Part shown: positions 8,582-17,822 of the stretch, in pieces
How positions within the stretch are numbered: the first letter of the stretch is position 1
How the letters are laid out: every line of letters starts with the position of its first letter
Assembly: GCA_963747595.1 (NCBI GenBank)
Contig: CAVVFO010000002.1
Location: forward strand, 1,116,001-1,180,000
Source of the DNA: Oleiagrimonas sp963747595
Lineage (GTDB): Bacteria; Pseudomonadota; Gammaproteobacteria; Xanthomonadales; Rhodanobacteraceae
DNA: 64,000 nt
Direction of reading: 5' to 3'
Position numbers and translations under genes: made by a program
Notes under the pieces: generated by a model
The model's input: only the letters and a program-made list of their open reading frames with translations
Told to the model about the DNA's origin: nothing
Database searches by the model: none

Positions 8582-9778
8582 TCAGAACAGATCGATTTCG
8601 CCGGCGCTCATGGACGTCTGCAGAGCCGGGCCCTTGCCGCGCAACCGTGCTTTTTCGCGCTGCGTCGCCAATCGCTCGCGCAGGCGTTCGGCGCGTGCGG
8701 CCGTCTCGTCCGCCGCCCCGCTGGTCCGGGCGATGACCTCGATGTCACGGCTGCATTCACTGGTCACGTCCTGCAGTTCGACCAACCGCGTACGGGTCTG
8801 CTGGATCAGCTGGCTCAGGATGTCCTCGAACTGCAGCGAACGCACGGTGGTCGACACATCGGCAGACAGGCCACTGGCGATACCGGCCACTTCGTCGGCG
8901 GCGGCATTGACACGCGTATCGCTCTCGCTGACATGCGCCATCATGCGGTCAATGTCACCCTTGCTGGCCAACGCCACGCTCATGTCCTGCGCCGCCATGT
9001 CGCCGACAAGGCCACGCAGCTGCTCCATGGCATTGCGCGAGCGTTCCACGTGGGTGCCGATCTTCTCGTTGAACTGGTTGGAATTGCGCGCCAGATTGCG
9101 GATCTCGCCGGCCACCACCGCGAAGCCGCGTCCGGATTCACCGGCCCGCGCCGCCTCGATGGCCGCATTGAGCGCCAGAAGGTTGGTTTCCTCGGCAATG
9201 GTGTTGACGTTCTTCAACAGGTCGAATACCGCGTCCATTTCCTTGGCCATCTCGTCGATGCGGTAGACGATGCGCAGGCTGTCACGCGACAAGTGCACGA
9301 TCAGGCCGACGAAATGCTCCAGCAGCGCGCCAGTCTTGGCGGTGAACTTCTGTACGGAGATATCGCCGTCACTGCCGGAGCTGTCCAGGATCTGACGCAG
9401 CAACGTCTGCTGCGTGCCGGTCTTTTTCGACAGCCCGTCGAAACCGCTGTTCAGCTCGCCCACGGCATCGCGCAGCACGTCCAGCGCCTGATGCAGCTCC
9501 TGTGCGGACTGGCTCAGCTCATCCACGATGGCGCTGCGCATGTCCTCCAGAGCGGCGTGCACCGGCAGGTCGTCGCTGCTGCCTTGTGCGGCCGACTCCA
9601 CGGCGGCGTGATGGCGCAGCACCATGCGCTGGCTCAACGCGATCCACAGGGCGGCCAGAACTGCCACGGTGACCGGAGCCACCCAGCCATGGCTCCAGAT
9701 GGTGACCACGATCAGCGCCAGTGCGCTGACGGCAAGGCCCAGGATGGGTTCGGGTTTGCGCATCGACCACATGTTCAT
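8582..9778 (-). CDS. Methyl-accepting chemotaxis protein without periplasmic sensor
   Basis: 398 residues. Two adjacent hydrophobic segments (about residues 12-28 and 32-49) are separated by only a few residues, so no periplasmic ligand domain fits. The rest is coiled coil ending in a signalling hairpin with NTIAEETNLLALNAAIEAA, RGFAVVAGEIRNLA and neighbouring heptads. It ends AGEIDLF and lacks the W-x-x-F tail of the other receptor in this operon. It probably senses an internal or membrane signal, or another protein. It follows cheB by 8 bp. Confidence 0.85.
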   Translation of the reverse strand: MNMWSMRKPEPILGLAVSALALIVVTIWSHGWVAPVTVAVLAALWIALSQRMVLRHHAAVESAAQGSSDDLPVHAALEDMRSAIVDELSQSAQELHQALDVLRDAVGELNSGFDGLSKKTGTQQTLLRQILDSSGSDGDISVQKFTAKTGALLEHFVGLIVHLSRDSLRIVYRIDEMAKEMDAVFDLLKNVNTIAEETNLLALNAAIEAARAGESGRGFAVVAGEIRNLARNSNQFNEKIGTHVERSRNAMEQLRGLVGDMAAQDMSVALASKGDIDRMMAHVSESDTRVNAAADEVAGIASGLSADVSTTVRSLQFEDILSQLIQQTRTRLVELQDVTSECSRDIEVIARTSGAADETAARAERLRERLATQREKARLRGKGPALQTSMSAGEIDLF

Positions 9779-9786
9779 AATCCTTG

Positions 9787-10896
9787 TCAGGTGCCCGTCT
9801 TCAGATCGGGCAACGGTTGTGCTGCCATCTCCAGCAGCCGCGCAGCAATGGATTGGAGCGGTACGGCTTCTGCCGCCGCGCCCATTTTCCAGGCGGCTCC
9901 GGGCATTCCCCAGACCACGGACGAAGCTTCGTCCTGGACCAGGGTGGCGGCGTCCGCTTCACGCATTTCCTTGAGGCCGCGCGCGCCGTCATCGCCCATG
10001 CCGGTGAGCAGGGCACCCACACCGGCTGCGCCCACGGTCACCGCCATGGAACGGAACAACACGTCCACGCTGGGCTTGTGCCGGTTCACGTGCGGGCCAT
10101 CGTGCAACCTGCACACGTAACGCGCACCATCACGCATCACCAATAGATGACGATCGCCGGGCGCCACGTAGACATGCCCGCAATGGATGGGCTGGCCATC
10201 TTGCGCTTCGCATACGCGCACGGCACAGGCGCCATCCATGCGCGCCGCGAACGGCCCGCTGAACATGGCCGGGATATGCTGCACAACCAGCACCGGGGGC
10301 GTATCCGGCGGCAGCGCCTGCAGCACCACGCGAATCGCCTCGGTGCCGCCTGTGGAAGCGCCGATGGCGATCATGCGGGTGCCCACGGCGGTCTGCTTCT
10401 GCATGCGCGGAATCACCGCATCGGCATCCAGTCTGGGGTCCACGCTGCGCAGCCGCGACACATCGGCCGCGCGCGCCCGTGGCCGCGTCAGGGCAGCGGC
10501 GCGGACCTTGGCGCAGATCACTTCCGCACTGTGCGCGAACGTGCCGCTGACGTCGCTTCCCGGCTTGCAGAAAAAATCCACGGCACCCAGTTCCAGCGCG
10601 CGCAGGGTGACCTCCGCACCGCGTGCGGTCAGCGACGACACCATCACCACCGGCATCGGCCGCAAACGCATCAGGTTGTCCAGGAACGTCAGCCCGTCCA
10701 TGCGCGGCATTTCCACGTCCAGGGTCAGCACATCCGGTGCCAGCTGCTTGATCTTGTCCCGCGCGATGTAGGGGTCGGCAGCCGCGCCGACCACCTCGAT
10801 GCCCGCGTCGGACTCGAGCATGGTGGTCAACATCTTGCGCACGAGGGCGGAATCGTCGACGACGAGAACCCGGACTTTTGACTTGGAAGGCGCCAT
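9787..10896 (-). CDS. cheB: Chemotaxis protein-glutamate methylesterase CheB
   Basis: Removes methyl groups from (and deamidates) receptors during adaptation. The 369-residue protein has an N-terminal receiver (VLVVDDSALVRKML, LTLDVEMPRMDGL with the phospho-acceptor Asp, and DFFCKPG). After a linker comes the esterase domain with IGASTGGTEAI (catalytic Ser), VVQHIPAMFSGPFA (catalytic His) and TGMGDDGARGL (catalytic Asp). It lies 6 bp after cheD in cheW-mcp-cheR-cheD-cheB-mcp. Confidence 0.95.
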   Translation of the reverse strand: MAPSKSKVRVLVVDDSALVRKMLTTMLESDAGIEVVGAAADPYIARDKIKQLAPDVLTLDVEMPRMDGLTFLDNLMRLRPMPVVMVSSLTARGAEVTLRALELGAVDFFCKPGSDVSGTFAHSAEVICAKVRAAALTRPRARAADVSRLRSVDPRLDADAVIPRMQKQTAVGTRMIAIGASTGGTEAIRVVLQALPPDTPPVLVVQHIPAMFSGPFAARMDGACAVRVCEAQDGQPIHCGHVYVAPGDRHLLVMRDGARYVCRLHDGPHVNRHKPSVDVLFRSMAVTVGAAGVGALLTGMGDDGARGLKEMREADAATLVQDEASSVVWGMPGAAWKMGAAAEAVPLQSIAARLLEMAAQPLPDLKTGT

Positions 10897-10902
10897 GATT
10901 GT

Positions 10903-11562
10903 CTAGAAAAGCTCCACTGCACCCTTTATCGGGTGATTTGCCAGTTCCTTGAGGTACGCACTCTCGCGGGCCGTCACGTCACTGCCGTCGATGGCACGCA
11001 GGCGCCGCATGCGCGCGCGCCCCGTATCCGGGAAGTACTGCACCTGGCGCGGGAAAACATCGCCGACATGTTCGGCCACCAGCATCAGGCCCTCGGTATG
11101 CAGGTAATGACGCACGAACTCCACATTGCGCCGGCCCACATCGCTCATGCCGCGCGCGCCGCCGAAAATCTTCACCTCCAGCCGTTCGCGTCGGCCGCCC
11201 GCCTTGAGAATGGCGTTGACCAGATGCTCCATGGCGTCGGTGCCGTAGCGTGCAGCCCGACCGACTTCCGCACGCCACGAGTCGGCGTTGCCATGGGCCG
11301 GCGCGGGCAACATGAAATGGTTCATGCCGCCGACGCCGTTCTCGCGATCACGAATACATGCGGCGACGCACGACCCCAGTACCGTGGTGATCACGTCATC
11401 GCCATCGCTGACGTAGAACTCGCCGGGCAGGATCTTCGCCACCGCCCGCACGATGCGTGAATCGTAGTAACGGCGTACATGCTCGAAGCCCGGCAGTGCG
11501 GCGCCCGTCACCTCACCGACCCGGCCTCTGCTGCCCGCAAGCACCGCCGCGGCAGCACTCAT
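10903..11562 (-). CDS. cheD: Receptor glutamine deamidase CheD
   Basis: Deamidates glutamines in chemoreceptors. The 219-residue protein contains VLGSCVAACIRD with the catalytic Cys and GGMNHFMLP with the catalytic His. The C-terminal part is longer than in short CheD proteins. Its ATG overlaps the cheR stop as ATGA, and cheB follows directly, a common cheR-cheD-cheB order in Proteobacteria. Confidence 0.93.
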   Translation of the reverse strand: MSAAAAVLAGSRGRVGEVTGAALPGFEHVRRYYDSRIVRAVAKILPGEFYVSDGDDVITTVLGSCVAACIRDRENGVGGMNHFMLPAPAHGNADSWRAEVGRAARYGTDAMEHLVNAILKAGGRRERLEVKIFGGARGMSDVGRRNVEFVRHYLHTEGLMLVAEHVGDVFPRQVQYFPDTGRARMRRLRAIDGSDVTARESAYLKELANHPIKGAVELF

Positions 11563-12431
11563 GCGCCCTTCCGTTGATAGATGGTTTTTCCGATCAGGCC
11601 GAACTCGGTGGCCAGACCATGCATCGATTCGGAGTGACCCAGGAACAGGTGACCCTCATCGCGCAATACTGAAGCGAAGCGCTGAAACAAGCGCTGCTTG
11701 GTGGGCTTGTCGAAATAGATCATCACGTTGCGGCAGAAAATGGCATCGAAGGCGCCGCGCATCGGCCATGCATGCAGAAGGTTCAACGGCTGCACGCGCA
11801 CCAGTTCGCGCAGTCTCGGATGCACGCAGAACTGCCCCTGCCGGGATCCGGTTCCACGCAGCAACCAGCGCCGGCGACGGTGCTCGTCGATCCCCTTGAG
11901 GTGATCCAGGGTGTAGTGACCCAGCCGCGCGGCGGCCAGCGCCTGCGGGGACAGATCGGTGGCCAGAATCAGTGCATCCACGGGCCGCCCGTGGCGTTCC
12001 AGCGCCTCGGCCAGCACCATCGCCAGCGAATACGGCTCTTCCCCGCTGGAGCAACCGGCCGACCACAGCCGGATGCGCCCGTTGTGCGGCGACTTCAGCC
12101 AGCGTGGCAGAAGCTCCTCGGCCAGATAGTCGAAGTGATGCGGCTCCCGGAAGAACGCCGTGACATTGGTGCTGATGACGCTGGACAATTCGTCCAGCTC
12201 GGCTTCCGGCCGATCGCGCAACAGCTGGCAATACTCCTGGTAACCGCGCAGCTTGAGGACGCGCAACCGCCGCGCCAGGCGCCCCTGCACCAGTTGCCGC
12301 TTCTGTTCGCTGAGCGAGATGCCGCAGTGATCCAACACGAACTGGCGCAGGAAGTTGAACTCCGCGTCACCCAGCACCGCAGCGGCAGAGACCGGCGCCG
12401 TGGCTCCGGGCGCGGGATGATCCGCGCCCAT
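11559..12431 (-). CDS. cheR: Chemotaxis protein methyltransferase CheR
   Basis: Methylates receptor glutamates using S-adenosylmethionine. The 290-residue protein has an N-terminal helical domain (RQFVLDHCGISLSEQKR, RLARRLRVLKL) and a C-terminal methyltransferase domain with SAGCSSGEEPYSLAM (SAM-binding), NLLHAWPMRGAFDAIFCRNV and YFDKPTKQRLF. It lies 3 bp after an MCP gene whose C-terminus carries a CheR-docking-like pentapeptide. It overlaps cheD by 4 bp. Confidence 0.95.
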   Translation of the reverse strand: MGADHPAPGATAPVSAAAVLGDAEFNFLRQFVLDHCGISLSEQKRQLVQGRLARRLRVLKLRGYQEYCQLLRDRPEAELDELSSVISTNVTAFFREPHHFDYLAEELLPRWLKSPHNGRIRLWSAGCSSGEEPYSLAMVLAEALERHGRPVDALILATDLSPQALAAARLGHYTLDHLKGIDEHRRRRWLLRGTGSRQGQFCVHPRLRELVRVQPLNLLHAWPMRGAFDAIFCRNVMIYFDKPTKQRLFQRFASVLRDEGHLFLGHSESMHGLATEFGLIGKTIYQRKGA

Positions 12432-12434
12432 GGC

Positions 12435-14207
12435 TCAGAACTCCTCCCACACGGCGCTGTCGGCGGCGACGGCGGCGGGTTCCGCACTCTTCCGGTCCGC
12501 AGATGCAGGTTTCGCTGCAGGGCTCTGGCCGGACGTGCGGGCCACACGCACCCCGTCCCCTGCATCCGCAACGATCTGTGACTTGCCCACAACCGTGGTG
12601 CCGCCCGCAGCCCCCGCTTCGGCAGCGGGATCGGCATCGCCCTGCAGATGGAAGAACGCCACGATGTGCAGCAGTTCATTGGCGCGCTCGTGCATGGCGC
12701 GCGATGCCGCGGCGGCCTCTTCCACCAGTGCGGCATTCTGCTGGGTCACGTCGTCCATCTGCACCACGGCATTGTTGACCTGCTCGATACCCGAGGACTG
12801 TTCGTGGCTGGCGGCGGCGATCTCGGCGACGATATCCGTCACCTTCTTCACACTGTCCACGATCTCGTGCAGCGTGTTGCCGGTCGCCTGGGCCAGCTCG
12901 CTGCCCGCCTTGACCTTCTCCACACTGTCGTTGATCAGACCCTTGATCTCCTTGGCCGCCGCCGCGCTGCGTTGCGCCAGACTGCGCACTTCGGTGGCCA
13001 CCACGGCGAATCCGCGACCCTGTTCTCCGGCACGCGCCGCTTCCACGGCCGCGTTCAGCGACAACAGGTTGGTCTGGAAGGCAATCTCGTCGATCAGCCC
13101 CACGATGTCGGCAATCTTGCCGCTGGAGGCATTGATCTCGTCCATGGCGTGAATCGCCTTGCCGGCCACTTCGCCGCCACGCTCGGCCTGTTCGCGGGCA
13201 CCGCGCGCCAGCTGATTGGCGTGACTGGCATTTTCCGCATTCTGCTTCACCGTGGACGTCATCTCCTCCATCGACGAGGCCGTCTCCTCCAGGCTGGAGG
13301 CCTGCTCCTGCGTGCGCTGACTGAGATCGTCATTGCCACGCGAGATCTGTTCGGCGGCGGAACTGACCGACTCGGAACCGGAACGCACCTCGCCCACGAT
13401 CTCGCTCAACCGGGTATCCATGCGCTTGAAGGCTTTCAGCAGCTGACCCAGTTCGTCGTCGCGATGATCGCTGATGTCGTGTCCCAGATGGCCATCGGCG
13501 ATGGCATCGGCGGTCTTCACCGCGAATTTCAGCGTGCGATGGATGGAGCGGATCAGGAAGAATGCCAGCAGCAGCGATACCAGCAGGCCTGCGGTCAGAC
13601 CGATCAAGGTGTATTGGCGCAGCTTCTGCACCGCCGCCACGTTCTTTGCATAGCCCGCCTTGGACTCGGCCACCTGCGCCTTGATCAGGTCATTCATCTC
13701 GCTCTGCATGATGATCAGGTTGGGCAGCACCTCCGAGTACAACGTGCCGCGCACACCCGGATCGGCGCTGTTCAAGCCACTGATCACGTCACCCAGTGAA
13801 TCTTCCACGTCCTGATAACCGCTCTGGAAGTTCTTGAACTTCTTGCTCACCAGTTTCGATTTTGGTGTTTTGTCCAGCTTCGCCATCAGCGCACTGTTCT
13901 TTGCAGTGAAAGCGGCGACCTCATCCTCCTTCTGCTTGACGATGCTTTTGTGCTTGAGCTGGAATACCGCTTCACTGAACGCAATGAACTGGCGCATGGA
14001 GTTGCGCGCGATCTGGTCGGACAAGGTCAAGGGCACCAGTTGATCCTGGTATACCTCGCGCGTGACCCCGTCGGACTGGTTCATGGCGGCCAGTGACACC
14101 CAGGTGCCCAGCAACAGCATCACAGTGAGTATGCCGATGACCACGATCAGCCGCAGCTTCAAGGTAAGGGTCGGCTTCTTGAATTTCGGCATCTTGAATT
14201 TCATCAC
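12435..14207 (-). CDS. Transmembrane methyl-accepting chemotaxis protein
   Basis: 590 residues. A first membrane helix lies at about residues 17-41, followed by a periplasmic four-helix-bundle-like sensor (QDQLVPLTLSDQIARNSMRQF) and a second membrane helix at about residues 200-225. Then come a HAMP domain and a signalling domain with GFAVVATEVRSLAQRSAAAAKEI and the tip DEIAFQTNLLSLNAAVEAARAG. The protein ends VWEEF, matching the W-x-x-F C-terminal tether of Tar/Tsr-type receptors that docks CheR and CheB. It lies 21 bp after cheW and 3 bp before cheR. The ligand is unknown. Confidence 0.93.
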   Translation of the reverse strand: MMKFKMPKFKKPTLTLKLRLIVVIGILTVMLLLGTWVSLAAMNQSDGVTREVYQDQLVPLTLSDQIARNSMRQFIAFSEAVFQLKHKSIVKQKEDEVAAFTAKNSALMAKLDKTPKSKLVSKKFKNFQSGYQDVEDSLGDVISGLNSADPGVRGTLYSEVLPNLIIMQSEMNDLIKAQVAESKAGYAKNVAAVQKLRQYTLIGLTAGLLVSLLLAFFLIRSIHRTLKFAVKTADAIADGHLGHDISDHRDDELGQLLKAFKRMDTRLSEIVGEVRSGSESVSSAAEQISRGNDDLSQRTQEQASSLEETASSMEEMTSTVKQNAENASHANQLARGAREQAERGGEVAGKAIHAMDEINASSGKIADIVGLIDEIAFQTNLLSLNAAVEAARAGEQGRGFAVVATEVRSLAQRSAAAAKEIKGLINDSVEKVKAGSELAQATGNTLHEIVDSVKKVTDIVAEIAAASHEQSSGIEQVNNAVVQMDDVTQQNAALVEEAAAASRAMHERANELLHIVAFFHLQGDADPAAEAGAAGGTTVVGKSQIVADAGDGVRVARTSGQSPAAKPASADRKSAEPAAVAADSAVWEEF

Positions 14208-14228
14208 GGTTCTCTTGTCCCGAACATT

Positions 14229-14735
14229 TCAGGCGGCCACTTCGACGTCGTCCAACGCCGGCATGGCCGCATCCAGCGCCGCCGTTTCCTCGGGGCGCAT
14301 CAGCTTCTCGACATCCAGCAGCATGACCATGCGCTCGCCATGCGAAACCAGACCCTTCAAAAATTTCGTGTCCACGGCCACACCCATGTCGGGCATGTCC
14401 TTGACATCGCTCGTGGTGCAGTCGAGTACATCGGAGACGGCATCGACCACGATGCCGAACAGTCGCTCGCCCACCGCCACCACGATGGTGACCGTGGTGG
14501 CGTCATAGCTGTCCCGCTGCAGGCCGAAGCGCAGCCGCAGATCCATCACCGGCACGATGGCGCCGCGCAGATTCAGCACACCCAGAACGAACTCCGGCGT
14601 CTGCGGAATGCGCGTCACGTTCGACCAGCCGCGGATCTCGCGCACCGAGAGGATGTCCACGCCGTATTCTTCGCTTGCCAGCGCGAAGGTCAGCTGCTGC
14701 ATCGATGTGCTCGTGTTTTGGTTGTCGTCACTCAT
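14229..14735 (-). CDS. cheW: Chemotaxis coupling protein CheW
   Basis: Links receptors to CheA. The 168-residue protein shows LTFALASEEYGVDILSVREI, ILGVLNLRG-type sequence (FVLGVLNLRGAIVPVMDLRLRFG) and VDAVSDVLDC in the standard order of a single CheW domain. It heads the cheW-mcp-cheR-cheD-cheB-mcp-STAS unit, and a sigma-28 promoter lies 42 bp upstream. The separate CheV gene at 24470 offers a second coupling protein. Confidence 0.94.
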   Translation of the reverse strand: MSDDNQNTSTSMQQLTFALASEEYGVDILSVREIRGWSNVTRIPQTPEFVLGVLNLRGAIVPVMDLRLRFGLQRDSYDATTVTIVVAVGERLFGIVVDAVSDVLDCTTSDVKDMPDMGVAVDTKFLKGLVSHGERMVMLLDVEKLMRPEETAALDAAMPALDDVEVAA

Positions 14736-14776
14736 CCATCCAGTCCCATCGGTATCGCGCCGGTCTCTTGGTTTCG

Positions 14777-14803
14777 GTATCGGCGCTGATCAGGCGATCT
14801 TTA
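14777..14803 (-). promoter_or_regulatory. Sigma-28 (FliA) promoter for the cheW operon
   Basis: Read on the minus strand, the -35 is TAAAGATC and the -10 is GCCGATAC, with exactly 11 nt between them, close to the FliA consensus TAAAGTTT-N11-GCCGATAA. It lies between the REP-like repeat at 14844-14948 and the cheW start, so cheW and the genes after it can be transcribed independently of cheA. Confidence 0.9.
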
Positions 14804-14843
14804 GGAAAATGTCCTGGTTCCCGATGCCGGCTCGTGCCGAGCT

Positions 14844-14948
14844 GGGCGGCTCAAGGAGCGCCAGCGACGGATCCGCCTGCTTGCGGGGAAGGCGGGTTGC
14901 TCCAGACAAGCAGGCGGCTCCGTCGCTCCGCTCCTTGAGCCGCCCTAC
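14844..14948. repeat. REP-like inverted repeat between cheA and cheW
   Basis: Left arm GGGCGGCTCAAGGAGCGCC and right arm ending CTCCTTGAGCCGCCCTACG are inverted relative to each other. Each also contains an internal GGCGG...CCGCC stem. It lies within the 222-bp cheA-cheW gap, between the 3' end of cheA and the cheW promoter. Confidence 0.85.
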
Positions 14949-14957
14949 GTGAATATT

Positions 14958-16973
14958 TCAGGCGGCACGGCGCTGCTGCCCGAGACGCATCACGCCGTTG
15001 ACGTCCACAATCATGGCCACCGAGCCATCCCCCAGGATGGTGGCGCCGGAAATACCGGGAATGCGCTGGTAGTGCGCCTCCAGCGACTTCACCACGGCCT
15101 GCTGCTGACCCACGAGTTCGTCCACCAGCAACCCCACGCGCCGGCCCTCGGCCTCGATGACCACGATGATGCCGTCGTCCAGCGCGGTGATCGCCTCGCG
15201 GCAGCCGAACAGACGGTGCAGCCGCACGATGGGCAGGTAGTTGTCGCGGAAGCGGAACAGCTCGGCACCGCCTGGCGTCTGCCGCACGGCATCGCTCTTG
15301 ATCTGCATGGATTCGACGATCGAGATCAGCGGCACGATGTAACGCTCGCCGCCCACAGCCGTGGCCAGGCCATCGATGATCGCCAGCGTCAGCGGCAACA
15401 CGATGGTGAAGACGCTGCCCTTCCCCTGGGTGCTGCGCACGGTGACCGTGCCGCCCAGGTCATTGACGTTGCGTCGCACCACATCCATGCCCACGCCACG
15501 ACCGGAGAGATCCGTGGTGGCCTCGGCGGTGGAGAATCCCGGCTGGAAGATCAGTTCGGCCACGTCCTGGTCACCCAGCCCCTCACCATTGGGAATCAGG
15601 CCACGTTCCACGGCCTTGCCCACGATGGCATCACGATTGAGCCCGGCACCGTCGTCGCGCACTTCCACCACGATGTTGCCGCCTTCATGGAACGCATTCA
15701 GGCTCAACGTGCCGGCCTCGGGCTTGCCTGCGGCGCGGCGCGCATCGGGCGCCTCCAGTCCGTGATCGATGGCGTTGCGCACCAGATGCACCAGCGGATC
15801 GCCGATCTTTTCCATGACCGTCTTGTCCAGCTCGGTCTGTTCGCCGTGGATGTCCAGCGTGACCTTCTTGCCCAGCTTGCGCTCCAGATCGTGCACCAGT
15901 CGCGGAAAGCGATTGAACACCGCGCCGATCGGCAGCATGCGGATTGCCATGACGCTTTCCTGCAATTCGCGGGTATTGCTTTCCAGTCGTGTCAGGCCGT
16001 CTCGCAACTGCTCGAAGGCGGAGCCGGTCAGCTCCTGGTTGTCGCTGAGCTGACTGAGCATCGACTGCGTGATCACCAGCTCGCCCAGCATGTTGATCAG
16101 CGCGTCGATCTTGGGAATGGCGACGCGGATGGTACCGCCATCTCCGCCATGCGCGGCCCGTGCCGGCGCCGGCTTGCCGGCCTGCGTTTGCGATTGGGTC
16201 ACCTCATCTGCTGCCGTGCTCGTCGGCGGAGTGGCAGGTGTCTCGGCGGCAACCGGTTCGGCTGCTGGCATGGGCTCCAGCGTGATCTCGCAGTCTCCAT
16301 CCAGCCAGTCGAACACCGCGTCGATCTGCGCACGCTGCACATCGCCGTGCAGCGCCAGCGTCCAGTTCAGATGCACGTCGCCCACGTCCAGGTCCGCCGT
16401 TGCGGGCAGCGACTCCGGCACCTGGCATGCCACGTCCAGCCGTCCCATCGCCTCCAGCTCGCGGAACAGGCGCAGCGGGTCGTTGCCGGTCCGCAGGAGA
16501 TGCGGCAACGGCCGGAACGTGATGTTCCACCCGGCGCCCGCTGCGGCCGGCGCATGATCCGTGGTATCAGCCTTGTCATCGTTGCCCGGTCCAAGATCGG
16601 CCAATGCCTGACGCAACGCTTCACTCTCGGCATCGGCAGCGGGCTCGCCGGCGCGCGAACGCTGCAGCATCACACGCAGGCAATCCACCGACTTGAGCAG
16701 CAGATCCACGACCTGCGCATCGACTGCATGCCGGCCGCTGCGTACCTCTTCCAGCAGTGACTCGGCCACATGCGTGAACGCGGCCACATCGGCAAAGCCG
16801 AACGTCGCCGAACCGCCCTTGATGGAATGCGCGGCGCGGAAGATGGTATGCACCAGCTCATCGTCTGCGGAACCGGCATCCAGCTCGAGCAGGGCCGCTT
16901 CCATGGCCTCCAGTCCTTCCAGGCTTTCCTCGAAGAACACCTGATGAAACTGCGCCAGATCGACACCGCTCAT
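14958..16973 (-). CDS. cheA: Chemotaxis histidine kinase CheA
   Basis: 671 residues. The P1 Hpt domain contains IFRAAHSIKGGSATFGF with the phosphorylated His. A variable region follows with a second all-alpha/beta block where P2 would be. Then come P3 dimerisation, the P4 ATPase (LVRNAIDHGLEAPDARRAAG, VEVRDDGAGLN, LSGRGVGMDVVRRNV) and the P5 CheW-like domain (FRFRDNYLPIVRLHRLFG). All catalytic boxes are intact. It follows cheY by 6 bp and is the last gene of the STAS-cheY-cheA unit; a REP-like repeat follows. Confidence 0.95.
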   Translation of the reverse strand: MSGVDLAQFHQVFFEESLEGLEAMEAALLELDAGSADDELVHTIFRAAHSIKGGSATFGFADVAAFTHVAESLLEEVRSGRHAVDAQVVDLLLKSVDCLRVMLQRSRAGEPAADAESEALRQALADLGPGNDDKADTTDHAPAAAGAGWNITFRPLPHLLRTGNDPLRLFRELEAMGRLDVACQVPESLPATADLDVGDVHLNWTLALHGDVQRAQIDAVFDWLDGDCEITLEPMPAAEPVAAETPATPPTSTAADEVTQSQTQAGKPAPARAAHGGDGGTIRVAIPKIDALINMLGELVITQSMLSQLSDNQELTGSAFEQLRDGLTRLESNTRELQESVMAIRMLPIGAVFNRFPRLVHDLERKLGKKVTLDIHGEQTELDKTVMEKIGDPLVHLVRNAIDHGLEAPDARRAAGKPEAGTLSLNAFHEGGNIVVEVRDDGAGLNRDAIVGKAVERGLIPNGEGLGDQDVAELIFQPGFSTAEATTDLSGRGVGMDVVRRNVNDLGGTVTVRSTQGKGSVFTIVLPLTLAIIDGLATAVGGERYIVPLISIVESMQIKSDAVRQTPGGAELFRFRDNYLPIVRLHRLFGCREAITALDDGIIVVIEAEGRRVGLLVDELVGQQQAVVKSLEAHYQRIPGISGATILGDGSVAMIVDVNGVMRLGQQRRAA

Positions 16974-16979
16974 GATCGC

Positions 16980-17342
16980 TCAGCCCAGAACGCGGTTGAC
17001 GGTCGCCAGCAACTGGTCGGGATCGAACGGCTTGACCAGCCAGCCCGTCGCACCGGCCGCCTTGCCTTCCTGCTTCTTTTCGGCATGCGATTCGGTGGTC
17101 AGGATCAGGATCGGCACACCGCCGTACTGCGGCAGCGCACGCAGCTCGCGTACCAGCGAAATGCCGTCCATCACCGGCATGTTCACGTCCGCCAGCACCA
17201 GCTGGAAACCGCCGGACTTGGCCGCGTCCAGTGCCAGCTGGCCGTTTTCCGCCTCGGTCACATCGTGACCGGCACCGCGGAGGGTGAATGCCACCATGCT
17301 GCGCATGGAGGCCGAATCGTCTACTGCCAGAATATTTGCCAT
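16980..17342 (-). CDS. cheY: Chemotaxis response regulator CheY
   Basis: A 120-residue stand-alone receiver. ILAVDDSASMR carries the acidic pair Asp8/Asp9, LADVNMPVMDG the phospho-acceptor Asp52, ILTTES the conserved Thr, and GWLVKPFDP the Lys. It would bind FliM when phosphorylated by CheA. The start at 17342 matches CheY proteins; an upstream in-frame ATG at 17432 lies within the preceding gene. No cheZ is present in the window. Confidence 0.93.
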   Translation of the reverse strand: MANILAVDDSASMRSMVAFTLRGAGHDVTEAENGQLALDAAKSGGFQLVLADVNMPVMDGISLVRELRALPQYGGVPILILTTESHAEKKQEGKAAGATGWLVKPFDPDQLLATVNRVLG

Positions 17343-17376
17343 GGTCGAACCTCGAGGTAGGGGGTGAAGCAGCCCG

Positions 17377-17706
17377 TCAGTTGGCCGGCGCCGCCGGTAT
17401 TGCAAGAAGGGAATCCAGGCCCAGCGATGCACTGCCCTGACGCAGCGGCTCGCTCACGCGTTTCCAGTGCCAGGCAATGTCGCGACGCGCACATTCGCGC
17501 GCGAACACCAGCAGCAACTGCAGGGCCGCGGTATCGACGCTGTCGACAGCACCGCCGTCCAGTTCGATCGGGGTCGAACCCCCTTTGTCGAGCCGCGCCA
17601 CAAGCTGCTCCTGCAACTGGGCACAGGCATTGAGACGCAGGGCGTCCGCCAGCTTGATGCATTTGGTCTGTGGTGACGTGCGCCGACCTGGGCGTGCTGC
17701 AGTCAT
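17377..17706 (-). CDS. STAS-domain protein at the head of the cheYA unit
   Basis: 109 residues. LNACAQLQEQLVARLDKGGSTPIELDG and VDSVDTAALQLLLVFARECA fit an NTP-binding STAS fold, with D-T-A at the usual phospho-acceptor position instead of D-S-S. The first 15 or so residues are basic. It lies 34 bp upstream of cheY and directly downstream of a sigma-28 promoter. It probably acts in motility signalling; the partner is unknown. Confidence 0.75.
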   Translation of the reverse strand: MTAARPGRRTSPQTKCIKLADALRLNACAQLQEQLVARLDKGGSTPIELDGGAVDSVDTAALQLLLVFARECARRDIAWHWKRVSEPLRQGSASLGLDSLLAIPAAPAN

Positions 17707-17754
17707 GGGGAGTCCGTGTCGGTTGTCGCGCGAAAACGACGCGCGTTACCCATT

Positions 17755-17781
17755 TGATCGGCACACCGCCAGCGAACTTTA
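17755..17781 (-). promoter_or_regulatory. Sigma-28 promoter for STAS-cheY-cheA
   Basis: On the minus strand the site is TAAAGTTC, an 11-nt spacer, then GCCGATCA. It lies 49 bp upstream of the STAS start and back to back with a second sigma-28 promoter on the plus strand at 17823-17849. Confidence 0.88.
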
Positions 17782-17822
17782 AGGGTTTTGCGCATCGAGG
17801 CGCAGCGCACCTCGCCCGCCGG

